NCBI GenBank assembly: GCA_035297145.1
Contig: DATGZN010000013.1
Span: 1-5,559 of the forward strand
Source: QHXW01 sp035297145
GTDB taxonomy: Bacteria > Acidobacteriota > Terriglobia > Bryobacterales > Bryobacteraceae
Reading direction: 5' to 3'
Length of the DNA: 5,559 nucleotides
Shown: positions 1 through 5,559 of the stretch, one piece after another
Position numbering within the stretch: position 1 is the first letter of the stretch
Layout: each line of letters starts with the position of its first letter
The notes under the pieces: model-generated
Database searches by the model: none
Told to the model about the DNA's origin: nothing
Seen by the model: only the letters and a program-made list of their open reading frames with translations
Translations under genes and position numbers: made by a program

Positions 1-121
1 CAGTTTCTCAGCGTGCTCGGGGTCTACGACTACGCCGGGCCGACCAACTGCTCGCGCTTCCGCCGCTGGCCGTGTTGCCTTCCCCTTCTGTCCACAGGGT
101 CGGCGCCCCGAATTAGTTTTA

Positions 122-143
122 CGAAGCTCAATACCCGGCCCGC
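122..143 (-). repeat. Inner copy of a 22-nt imperfect direct repeat
   Basis: Reading the minus strand from 143 down gives GCGGGCCGGG, three variable bases, TGAG, two variable bases, then TCG. The same arrangement occurs at 419-398, with 17 of 22 positions identical and exactly 276 nt between the copies. This copy lies inside the putative structured RNA. It may mark the other border of a short unit, or be a sequence related to the target. Confidence 0.6.
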
Positions 144-268
144 CGATGCCTCTGTCTACGCTTCGCCCACCGCCTCGCGACGGTGTACGCAAAGACTCAA
201 AGCCAGGATGGTTCGCTACTCCTTTCCTCTAGGACTCTTGCATTCCCCACTACATGCCGGTTTATCCC

Positions 269-300
269 GGCGCACCGACAGAAGACTAGGCGGGTGCGCC
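269..300 (-). other. 8-bp stem-loop with a competing neighbouring hairpin
   Basis: GGCGCACC at 269-276 is perfectly complementary to GGTGCGCC at 293-300, enclosing 16 nt. An adjacent hairpin, GCCGG/CCGGC at 256-260 with 267-271 and a 6-nt loop, shares bases 269-271, so both cannot fully form at once. This suits a folded RNA with a pseudoknot or an alternative fold. The pairing is seen directly; its role is inferred. Confidence 0.55.
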
Positions 301-397
301 CCAATTACTACTGGCCTGTCGCAGAGTTCGTTACCTTGACACAACCGCTTCCTTGGTCGCGGCTCAGTCTCTGGGGGTTTACTGCGACCGGGGGGAG

Positions 398-419
398 CGA
401 TACTCACGTCCCGGCCCGC
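398..419 (-). repeat. Outer copy of the 22-nt imperfect direct repeat, at the proposed element border
   Basis: The minus strand from 419 down reads GCGGGCCGGG, ACG, TGAG, TA, TCG and matches 143-122 at 17 of 22 positions. It contains the GTGA (407-404) that I propose as the flank of the mobile element. The 10-nt GC-rich part would then fall in the flanking DNA. In an IscB-type element that DNA would supply the RNA guide. Confidence 0.6.
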
Positions 420-430
420 AACAGACTACT

Positions 431-437
431 AGCACCT
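431..437 (-). repeat. Single AGGTGCT heptad just after the esterase stop
   Basis: On the minus strand the esterase stop TAA (442-440) is followed by TT and then AGGTGCT. The next seven bases, AGTAGTC, could be a decayed second unit. It matches the tandem heptads at 1996-2016 and 4988-5008. A single 7-mer is weak evidence alone; its position at the gene end is what makes it worth recording. Confidence 0.4.
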
Positions 438-439
438 AA

Positions 440-1978
440 TTACTGAATTGACTCCAGGAACTCGTACCGATCCCGATGCTGCTCCGGCTGCGCGTGGCTG
501 GCGGTCTCGATGTGCATCACCTCATGGGTCTTGCCGAAATTTGGCCATGAGGCGCGGCCCTCGCCGTTGGGGTCGCCTGTCTTAATGAAATTCGCCCAGT
601 ACGCGTTCATGGTTTCGGCGACTTTGTAATCCTCCGGCTGCCAGTCGGCTTTTTTGGAGTCGAGCATCCGGAACACATACTCGATCTCGGCGGCGTGAGC
701 GGAGCCGAAGGTTTTTAGTCCCGTACCTTTCATGGCTTCGGGAATGGGAACGATGCGGTCGAACTGATAGCGGTACACGGGCTTGCCCGTCTTGGCCTGC
801 GTTTCGATCCATTTCCAGGTGCCGTATACGATGAACAAATCGCTCGCCAGATCGCCGGCAGACCGGAGCGCCTCTTCATCGGTCGACGCCGGGTAAAGTT
901 TCGCGGCGGCGTCCGCCTTGTCCTTGAATTGCTCACGCAGACGATCGGAGAAGTTCTTGGCGTCGGGCTTTTCCTTGGCCATCATGACGGACATGCGGAT
1001 TTCGTCGGCGTTCCAGCCGGCCAGCAGCGGGACCTGGGCCTGCTCGTCTTTGGCGTAGATGGAGGGAACGTCGGCAGCGAGGAAGTAGCCATCCACGATC
1101 GGCCAGAAGGTCATGCCGTTGTTTTTCTTCATGGCGGCGGCGAGAAGGTCGGTTGAGGATTTAGCACGTAGCTCCGCGAGTGATTTTGCGCCCACGGATT
1201 CGGCAAATGTCACGCCTTGCTTCTCGGCTTCAGCGAGCGGCATGGGCCCGCGGCCGCCCACCGCGCCGAAGAACGCTCCGCTTTCGCCAATGGCCTGCTG
1301 GAACAGATCGCGGGAGAGCGGGGAAGCCATCAGCGCGCTTACCGATAGAGAACCGGCCGATTCACCGCCGATGGTGATCTTGTTGGGGTCGCCGCCGAAT
1401 GCCGCGATATTCTTCCGGACCCAGCGCAGCGCGGCGACTTGATCGAGGAGGCCGTAGTTACCGGAAGCTTTGTGCGGCGATTCTTTCGTGAGCTCGGGGT
1501 GAGCGAGGAAGCCGAACACGCCGAGCCGGTAATTCGCATTGACCACGACGATGCCGCGTTTCGCGAAGCTCTCGCCATCGTACCGGGCCTCATCGCCGGA
1601 ACCCGCGGCGAAACCGCCTCCATAGAACCACAGATAAACGGGCAGGGGTTGCAGAGCGGATTTGGCAGGAGTCCAGACGGTGACGGAGAGACAATCTTCG
1701 TTCATCGGCTTGCCGCGGGCGACGATATCGCCGAACACTTTGCCTTGCACGCAGGCAGAGCCAAAGACATCGGCCTTGAGTACACCGCTCCAGGATTCCG
1801 CGGGCTCCGGAGGCTGCCAGCGGCGGTTCCCCACGGGAGACGCGGCAAAGGGCACGCCCTTGAAGATGCGGACGGAGGCGTCGGAGTTGAGGGTGCCTTC
1901 GAGTAAGCCGGCGTCGATTTTCACGGGGGCGGCTGCGAGGAAGGGGCAGAGGGCTGCAAAGAGGAGAAGAGTTCGCAT
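440..1978 (-). CDS. Secreted type-B carboxylesterase (alpha/beta hydrolase, COesterase family)
   Basis: This 512-residue protein should hydrolyse carboxylic esters outside the cytoplasm; its substrate cannot be read from sequence. It starts with a short signal peptide (about residues 1-17, cleavage near LAAA-PVK). Family hallmarks appear in order: the FKGVPFA segment (39-45); C76 and C96 (in EDCL, 94-97), the usual first disulfide; the oxyanion-hole motif YGGGF (119-123); the nucleophile elbow GESAG with Ser207; the acid Glu326 in GWNADE; and the catalytic His428 in SAHAAE. The C-terminal helices contain NAYWANFIKTGDPN and WPNF, also typical. The length is normal for bacterial para-nitrobenzyl-esterase-like enzymes and all catalytic residues are present, so it is probably active. 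The ATG at 1978 fits the signal peptide; no strong Shine-Dalgarno precedes it. The membrane-protein gene ends 29 nt upstream on the same strand, so co-transcription is possible. Confidence 0.97.
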   Translation of the reverse strand: MRTLLLFAALCPFLAAAPVKIDAGLLEGTLNSDASVRIFKGVPFAASPVGNRRWQPPEPAESWSGVLKADVFGSACVQGKVFGDIVARGKPMNEDCLSVTVWTPAKSALQPLPVYLWFYGGGFAAGSGDEARYDGESFAKRGIVVVNANYRLGVFGFLAHPELTKESPHKASGNYGLLDQVAALRWVRKNIAAFGGDPNKITIGGESAGSLSVSALMASPLSRDLFQQAIGESGAFFGAVGGRGPMPLAEAEKQGVTFAESVGAKSLAELRAKSSTDLLAAAMKKNNGMTFWPIVDGYFLAADVPSIYAKDEQAQVPLLAGWNADEIRMSVMMAKEKPDAKNFSDRLREQFKDKADAAAKLYPASTDEEALRSAGDLASDLFIVYGTWKWIETQAKTGKPVYRYQFDRIVPIPEAMKGTGLKTFGSAHAAEIEYVFRMLDSKKADWQPEDYKVAETMNAYWANFIKTGDPNGEGRASWPNFGKTHEVMHIETASHAQPEQHRDRYEFLESIQ

Positions 1979-1995
1979 GGGAGACAGTATCTCGC

Positions 1996-2016
1996 AGGTG
2001 CTAGGTGCTAGGTGTT
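1996..2016 (+). repeat. Three tandem 7-bp units AGGTGCT, AGGTGCT, AGGTGTT
   Basis: Three adjacent heptads occupy 1996-2002, 2003-2009 and 2010-2016. They fill most of the 29-nt gap between the membrane-protein and esterase genes. The array overlaps the stop codon of the membrane-protein gene (TAG on the minus strand, 2010-2008) and its last codons. A closely similar array lies at 4988-5008. Confidence 0.85.
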
Positions 2017-3411
2017 ACGGTTCAGACCCGGTGGAGCCCATGCGCTTCGAGATATGAGGACCATCAGCCACAGGGCCGCCAGCAGCAACATGTCGAATTG
2101 CGCGAAGAAGATCATCAGATGGCGGGCTGGTTCCATCCCCTCAGCCAGCGATGAAACCAACATCTCGGTGAATGCCATTCCGATCAGAACCATTCCTCCG
2201 GCAACCGCCCCACGGGGCAAGCTGCGGCGAGCGAGCGCCAACAATGCGGTTACCAGAACGGCTAGTCCCAGGAAGGACAGCAGAAACCGCGGGGCATGGT
2301 CGTAAAACAACATCCGCTTCAGATCACTCCATGCGGCGAAGGACTGGCTTTGTGCGCGCGCGGGCTGGCCCGACGCAGCTTCGAAGTTGCCCAGGTACTT
2401 CGGCCTTTGCATGCCCCCTTCGTTGAGAGCCGCGCGCAAGGAGCGATAGGCATTCAATGGGTGCGTGAGGAAGAACCACGCCAACCGCCCATACGAAAGC
2501 TTCCGCTTGAAGGGCTCGTAGTTGGCCCGCTCATCCAAACCGACTCCCTCAGCATACGCAGTGCTGCCGATCCACTTCCGGTAGGAGTTATCCAGGCCGA
2601 GTTCCGCTAGTGTGCGATCCACATTCTTGGAGTTCGGCAGGATCAGCATGAAGGCCACATTGAAGCAGCTCTTGGCGGTCTGCATCGGTGGCGTCTCAAA
2701 TTGAAATGCGGCCCAAGTGGCAAGAAGCATGGCTATCGATACGGCGGCGGCGACTAACTTCCGCCCGCCCCACATGACATCGGGCAACAGCAGGAACAAA
2801 AGGGTGAACCAGATTCCGAGCAGTGCATGCTGGGGTTTTGACGTAACCGCTACCAGGGTACAGACCACCAGCAGGATGGCATCCACACGCCGCCGCCATC
2901 TCAACACCCGGAGGTACAGGACGACAGCCAGCAGCAGACTCAGGTACCCAGCCACGTCCATGTAAAAGGAGTTGAAATAACTCACGTACATGACATCGCA
3001 AAACATGAAAAGCGCCGCCCCACAGAAAACCAGCCGCAGCGCCCGAGATACGCCATCGAGCAAGGGGACCAGGAGAATGACCGCCGCCAGGAACAACGCC
3101 CCATGGATGCATCCCATGACTCGCAGATCGAAGCTGCCATCCTTGGAAAGCACCTCGTTGGCCGCCATGGCTAAGGAAAACAAAAGCAACTCGGATGAAT
3201 AGAAGCCTGAGCCCTGCCAGTTATAGTGACTGTCGAAAGCGTAATGCGTATCGATATAGTATTCGCGATTTGGGGCGCCCAGGCTGCAGCGCCCCGTCAA
3301 TTTAAGGAAGTCGCCGTTGTCGGCTACTCCGACGGGAGGTGGGAGTACCAATTGCCAGAATAGGACGAGGGCGGCGGCGGCGCCTACGAGAATCTGATCC
3401 TTCCGTATCAT
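2008..3411 (-). CDS. Polytopic membrane protein, possibly a GT-C type glycosyltransferase
   Basis: A 467-residue integral membrane protein. Hydrophobic spans are visible at about 7-25, 70-86, 100-117, 125-143, 153-170, 177-194, 196-211, 218-236, 375-395, 402-421 and 430-454. A large, mostly polar segment (about 240-370) lies between the two membrane blocks. After the first span comes ADNGDF (30-35), with acidic residues in the first non-cytoplasmic loop. GT-C enzymes, which take sugars from lipid-phosphate donors, place their catalytic acidic residue there. YFNSFYMD (145-152) and EPARHLMIF (427-435) are other conserved-looking sites. A glycosyltransferase role in envelope glycan synthesis is therefore plausible but unproven; an uncharacterised membrane protein is the safe name. 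The ATG at 3411 opens a short charged N-terminus before span 1. No clear ribosome binding site precedes it. The stop codon lies inside the heptad array. Confidence 0.93.
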   Translation of the reverse strand: MIRKDQILVGAAAALVLFWQLVLPPPVGVADNGDFLKLTGRCSLGAPNREYYIDTHYAFDSHYNWQGSGFYSSELLLFSLAMAANEVLSKDGSFDLRVMGCIHGALFLAAVILLVPLLDGVSRALRLVFCGAALFMFCDVMYVSYFNSFYMDVAGYLSLLLAVVLYLRVLRWRRRVDAILLVVCTLVAVTSKPQHALLGIWFTLLFLLLPDVMWGGRKLVAAAVSIAMLLATWAAFQFETPPMQTAKSCFNVAFMLILPNSKNVDRTLAELGLDNSYRKWIGSTAYAEGVGLDERANYEPFKRKLSYGRLAWFFLTHPLNAYRSLRAALNEGGMQRPKYLGNFEAASGQPARAQSQSFAAWSDLKRMLFYDHAPRFLLSFLGLAVLVTALLALARRSLPRGAVAGGMVLIGMAFTEMLVSSLAEGMEPARHLMIFFAQFDMLLLAALWLMVLISRSAWAPPGLNRNT

Positions 3412-3603
3412 GCTGTATCTGGGCGAGCCTATGATCCGGACCCGTTATGGGTGAGTCTAGCGTGTTCACGGGAGTTTCGAGCCGCAAATGCCGGGCGGAA
3501 CACTACAGTCATGAATGGTAGCAGGTCTGTCTCGACTTCTCACGAATTCGTCAGATGCTTCGGATCGGGGCACTTTATAGGCTCTCGGGGATATCCTTAC
3601 AGA
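3412..3603. promoter_or_regulatory. Divergent intergenic region, presumed to hold both promoters
   Basis: This 192-nt gap separates genes transcribed outward in both directions, so promoters for both should lie here. I see no convincing -35/-10 pair. TTTATA at 3574-3579 is a weak -10-like candidate for the plus-strand gene. A perfect 10-bp palindrome ACGAATTCGT lies at 3542-3551, and a small inverted repeat ACCC/GGGT at 3440-3443 with 3449-3452. Either could be a protein-binding site or chance. The plus-strand frame stays open back to a GTG at 3451, but that part looks non-coding. Confidence 0.4.
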
Positions 3604-4989
3604 ATGTGGCGGTTCATGCTGTTGTGGGTGTTCGTAACCTCTGTAACAGCTCAGCAGTCTGCCCCCGTAGATGATCGAAAGCGGGTGCTGGCTGAGGTCC
3701 GCCAGAAGGTGATGCTGACGCTAGACCGGCTACCAAAGTATATGTGCACGGAAACCATTGACCGGACGACCTTCCAGCCCAAGAAGAAGGTGACGAAGCG
3801 ACAGTTCCGGCCGCTGGGTTTGGATCCGAAAGAGCCCACTCCCGTCCGGCTCGTTTCCTGTGACGAGATCGCAGCGCTCAGAAAGAAGGCGGACTGGCAG
3901 GTCCTGAAGGACGCGTCCGACCGGTTACGGCTGGACGTGGCTGTTGCGACCGATAGCGAGATGTTCTCCTGGGCCGGTGAAAATCGCTTCAACGATCGCG
4001 GCCTGGCCGATCTTGTGCGGCGCGGAGCTACGTCAACGGGCGCCTTTGGCTCTTTTCTTGCCTCCATCTTCGGAACCGATTTCGAAAGCAACGCGGCCAA
4101 TTTTACGGGCAAGGGCGAGGTCAATGTTGAGGGGCGCGCACTGGTTGCATTCGATTTTCGAGTGCCTCTGGAGATGAGCACTTTTCGTATGGAAGACGCT
4201 GCGCATAATAGCGCCTTCGTGGCTTATGAGGGCACGTTCCTGGTGGACCCGAGGACATTTGACCTGGTGCGCCTGACCGTCCGCGCGAGCCGTATTCCGC
4301 CGGAGTTCAATGTTTGTGAAAACGTCACGACTCTCGACTACGGCAGCGTACGGCTTCACGATTCCGAGTTTCTTCTTCCGAAGGACGCCGTTTTGCACGT
4401 GACGAACGCCGATGGTACTGAATTGGAGAACAGAACCGTGTTTTCCGGCTGCCACGAGTTCCTTGCGGAATCATCGGTGAGCTTCGATACATCCTCTGAG
4501 AGCGCGGAAGGGTCTCAGAAGATAGCGTCTAAGATCTTGGTACTGCCTGCGGGACTGTCGTTCAGGATCGCCCTCACGAACGCTATTGATACAGCGACCG
4601 CAGCGGCAGGAGATCCAATCAAAGCTAAGTTAGTCAGCCCGATCAAGGGAAAGGGAAATGGGGTTTTGGTTCCGAAGGGGGCGGCCGTCACTGGGCGCAT
4701 CGTCCAGATGGAGCGGCTTTACCTGCCGGGATTCGAATCGCTGACGCTGGCCTTGAAATTGGAAACCGTGGAAGCCAACGGCGTGCAACAGCCGTTCAAC
4801 GCGAAACCGGAGTCGGCAGTCAAGAGGAGCACAGGCCGCGGATCGGTGTATCGCCAAGGGAGACCGGTTGGCCAAATGTCTGATCCGGAGGACCCGGGCG
4901 TTGGCTTCCTCGAATTCCAAGATGTGAGTGAGCACTTTGTTGTCAATGCGGGAGTGGAGATAGCGGGAACGACGGCGGGGGGAAACTAG
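3604..4989 (+). CDS. Secreted protein of unknown function with a C-terminal TrbI/VirB10-like beta-barrel domain
   Basis: With the ATG at 3604 the product has 461 residues and opens with a clear signal peptide (MWRFMLLWVFVTSVTAQQ, cleavage near residue 16-18). A GGGGA 12 nt upstream is a weak ribosome binding site. The frame extends back to GTG 3451 and ATG 3511, but those starts would bury the signal peptide behind about 31-51 polar residues, so I reject them. Residues 20-295 form a domain I associate with Acidobacteriota exported proteins: LDRLPKYMCTETIDR (40-54), DRLRLDVAVATDSEMFSW (106-123), YEGTFLVDPRTFDLVRL (208-224), then SEFLLPKDA (254-262). C48, C86, C238 and C283 could form disulfides. 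Residues 310-395 (LPAGLSFRIAL, AGDPIKAKL, VLVPKGAAVTGRI) follow the pattern of TrbI/VirB10 barrel domains. The function is unknown. No conjugation genes are nearby, so a secretion-system role is not supported. The TAG stop overlaps the heptad array. Confidence 0.92.
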   Translation: MWRFMLLWVFVTSVTAQQSAPVDDRKRVLAEVRQKVMLTLDRLPKYMCTETIDRTTFQPKKKVTKRQFRPLGLDPKEPTPVRLVSCDEIAALRKKADWQVLKDASDRLRLDVAVATDSEMFSWAGENRFNDRGLADLVRRGATSTGAFGSFLASIFGTDFESNAANFTGKGEVNVEGRALVAFDFRVPLEMSTFRMEDAAHNSAFVAYEGTFLVDPRTFDLVRLTVRASRIPPEFNVCENVTTLDYGSVRLHDSEFLLPKDAVLHVTNADGTELENRTVFSGCHEFLAESSVSFDTSSESAEGSQKIASKILVLPAGLSFRIALTNAIDTATAAAGDPIKAKLVSPIKGKGNGVLVPKGAAVTGRIVQMERLYLPGFESLTLALKLETVEANGVQQPFNAKPESAVKRSTGRGSVYRQGRPVGQMSDPEDPGVGFLEFQDVSEHFVVNAGVEIAGTTAGGN

Positions 4990-5008
4990 GTGCCAGGTGT
5001 TAGGTGTC
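4988..5008 (+). repeat. Three tandem 7-bp units AGGTGCC, AGGTGTT, AGGTGTC
   Basis: Units occupy 4988-4994, 4995-5001 and 5002-5008. The first shares its AG with the TAG stop (4987-4989) of the preceding gene. All units share AGGTG, and the last two bases vary. The array resembles 1996-2016 on the same strand, although the gene ending there runs the opposite way. The motif is therefore tied to gene ends rather than to transcript sense. Confidence 0.85.
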
Positions 5009-5030
5009 CGTTCGGGGAGACGGGTTTTTT
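5006..5030 (+). terminator. Small terminator-like hairpin plus T6 run, overlapping the next gene's ribosome binding site
   Basis: CCGT (5008-5011) pairs with ACGG (5020-5023), extendable by a U-G and a G-U pair. The 8-nt loop is followed by GTTTTTT, with six T at 5025-5030. The layout is that of an intrinsic terminator, but the stem is weak. The loop carries GGGGAG (5014-5019), the likely Shine-Dalgarno of the following gene, and the last two T of the run begin its TTG start. It could act as a partial terminator, a translational brake, or be fortuitous. Confidence 0.35.
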
Positions 5031-5559
5031 GAAAATAAAGCGAGCCACGCCCCTGGCCATCGCGGTGATCTCTTGCATGTGGGGGCAAGAGCCTGCAGTG
5101 CGCACGGGTAATGCTGCAGTTGACCAGGCCGCGTTGTCGTTCCACCGTGTCGCCAAACTTCCTCCCGGCTCAATCGCCCCGACTATCTTTGTCCTGGACC
5201 CACTCCACGTCTGGGTTGCGTCCGAGACCTCGATCCTCGCCACCGTGGATGGGGGTCGGCATTGGGCGACCCTAGACCACCCTCACCCCCGGAAGGCCAA
5301 TAACAGTTCCGGACGGGTCCGCTTCAGCGACTCATCACAAGGTACTTTCTTCGCCTTCGGTTACTTGATGAAGACCGTGTACGGCGGTAAGTCGTGGAAA
5401 CCGGTTCCGGTTCCGGCCAGGTATCCCAACGAGACCAACGACGTGATCTTCGACGCGAACCTGAGAAACGGTTTGGCCGCGGGCGCCCTGTGCACACCCA
5501 TCCATGAGGGAGTCGCGCCTCCGAATAACGCTTGGTGCGATCAAGAAGGCAAGCGTTAC
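5029..5559 (+). CDS. Exported YCF48/BNR-like beta-propeller protein (5' part; runs off the right edge)
   Basis: An open frame of 177 codons runs without a stop to the window end. I prefer the TTG at 5029: it gives a basic N-terminus (KIKR), a hydrophobic core (PLAIAVISC) and a GGGGAG ribosome binding site 9 nt upstream. GTG 4990 and ATG 5077 are alternatives; the first adds a polar leader and the second removes most of the signal peptide. VISC ending at Cys16 fits a lipobox, so lipid anchoring is possible; cleavage after WGQ (residue 20) is the alternative. The mature part shows propeller-style repeats: IFVLDPLHVWVASE...TVDGGRHW (53-79), VRFSDSSQGTFFAFG...VYGGKSW (97-123), and a third beginning VIFDANLRNGLAAG (139-152). 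GGxxW recurs at 75-79 and 119-123. This repeat style is known from YCF48-like and sialidase-like propellers; the sequence does not show an enzyme active site, and the role is unknown. Confidence 0.85.
   Translation, partial: MKIKRATPLAIAVISCMWGQEPAVRTGNAAVDQAALSFHRVAKLPPGSIAPTIFVLDPLHVWVASETSILATVDGGRHWATLDHPHPRKANNSSGRVRFSDSSQGTFFAFGYLMKTVYGGKSWKPVPVPARYPNETNDVIFDANLRNGLAAGALCTPIHEGVAPPNNAWCDQEGKRY

Larger units (their letters stand above)
1..403 (-). ncRNA. Putative structured non-coding RNA of a mobile element (HEARO/omega RNA-like), cut by the left window edge
   Basis: No reading frame here looks like a normal protein. Both strands give Arg/Gly/Ser/Pro-rich translations of the kind obtained by translating structured RNA. 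On the minus strand several stems can be drawn: GGTCGC/GCGACC (389-384 with 360-355), the 8-bp GGCGCACC/GGTGCGCC (300-293 with 276-269), GCCGG/CCGGC (271-267 with 260-256) and CACCG/CGGTG (185-181 with 172-168). The proposed 5' boundary is a GTGA at 407-404. From the literature, HEARO RNAs tend to lie just after ATGA or GTGA, and IsrB nucleases use an NTGA motif. In those elements the RNA precedes an IscB/IsrB gene on the same strand; here that gene would lie beyond position 1. The family assignment is inference, partly from an impression of similarity I cannot verify. Alternatives are a group II intron fragment (no recognisable domain V seen) or another transposon end. The true RNA limits are unknown. 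Confidence 0.37.

Noticed and set aside
1..214. Minus-strand frame open for about 71 codons to the left edge (ends VVVDPEHAEKL)
   Set aside because: No good start or ribosome binding site, Arg/Gly-rich and low in hydrophobic residues. It does not resemble the start of an IscB/IsrB or TnpB protein. It could still prove to be the 5' part of a gene running off the window.
13..339. Plus-strand open frame of 108 codons
   Set aside because: Its Ser/Arg/Pro/Cys-rich translation lacks domain features, and the region contains many self-complementary stretches. It is more likely an antisense reading of a structured RNA. I cannot fully exclude a small gene.
1..439. rRNA, RNase P RNA or a group II intron
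   Set aside because: I compared it by eye with conserved 23S rRNA and RNase P segments and with the domain V hairpin and found no match beyond short words.
183..446. Plus-strand open frame of 87 codons ending inside the esterase 3' end
   Set aside because: It overlaps the other open frame and crosses the element border and the esterase stop; composition is not protein-like.
1439..1906. 155-codon open frame on the plus strand inside the esterase gene
   Set aside because: It is antisense to a gene with every catalytic motif intact, which explains the long antisense frame in GC-rich DNA.
3542..3551. Palindrome ACGAATTCGT as a regulator site
   Set aside because: A perfect 10-bp palindrome in a 192-nt divergent region is suggestive, but a single short copy is not enough to call an operator.
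3451..3603. N-terminal extension of the secreted protein from GTG 3451 or ATG 3511
   Set aside because: The extension is polar and precedes a clear signal peptide beginning at ATG 3604, so it would disrupt export.
4630..5145. 171-codon minus-strand open frame across the 3' end of the secreted-protein gene
   Set aside because: It lies antisense to two plus-strand genes with signal peptides and recognisable domains, and it crosses the heptad array.

Overview
The window looks like a chromosomal segment of a GC-rich soil bacterium, most likely an Acidobacteriota of the Bryobacterales/Solibacter type. This is inferred from gene style: a secreted type-B carboxylesterase, a secreted two-part protein of a kind I associate with Solibacter-like genomes, and a YCF48/BNR-like exported protein. 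No taxonomic marker gene is present.

Layout. Positions 1-439 hold no convincing protein gene. The minus strand there is rich in stems and reads like a structured non-coding RNA belonging to a mobile element. My best hypothesis is a HEARO/omega RNA of an IscB/IsrB-type element, with any nuclease gene beyond the left edge. Positions 440-1978 (minus) encode a complete, exported carboxylesterase with all catalytic motifs. Positions 2008-3411 (minus) encode a polytopic membrane protein with about ten membrane segments and GT-C glycosyltransferase-like features. It lies 29 nt upstream of the esterase and could be co-transcribed with it. Positions 3412-3603 form a divergent intergenic region. Positions 3604-4989 (plus) encode a secreted protein with an N-terminal domain of unknown function and a C-terminal beta-barrel-like domain resembling that of TrbI/VirB10. 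From 5029 to the right edge (plus) runs the start of an exported or lipid-anchored beta-propeller-like protein with DGGxxW repeats. It is incomplete at its 3' end.

Common threads. All three complete genes end at or within 2 nt of a heptanucleotide motif AGGTGYY. It occurs as three perfect-period tandem units at 1996-2016 and 4988-5008, and as one unit at 431-437. The plus-strand gene junction at 4987-5031 is compact: stop codon, heptad repeat, a small hairpin with a T6 run, a Shine-Dalgarno-like sequence in its loop, and a TTG start. The proteins share an envelope or secreted location, but the sequence does not show a common pathway. The most unusual part is the left-edge element with its imperfect 22-nt direct repeat. 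I see no defence system, CRISPR array, tRNA or rRNA.
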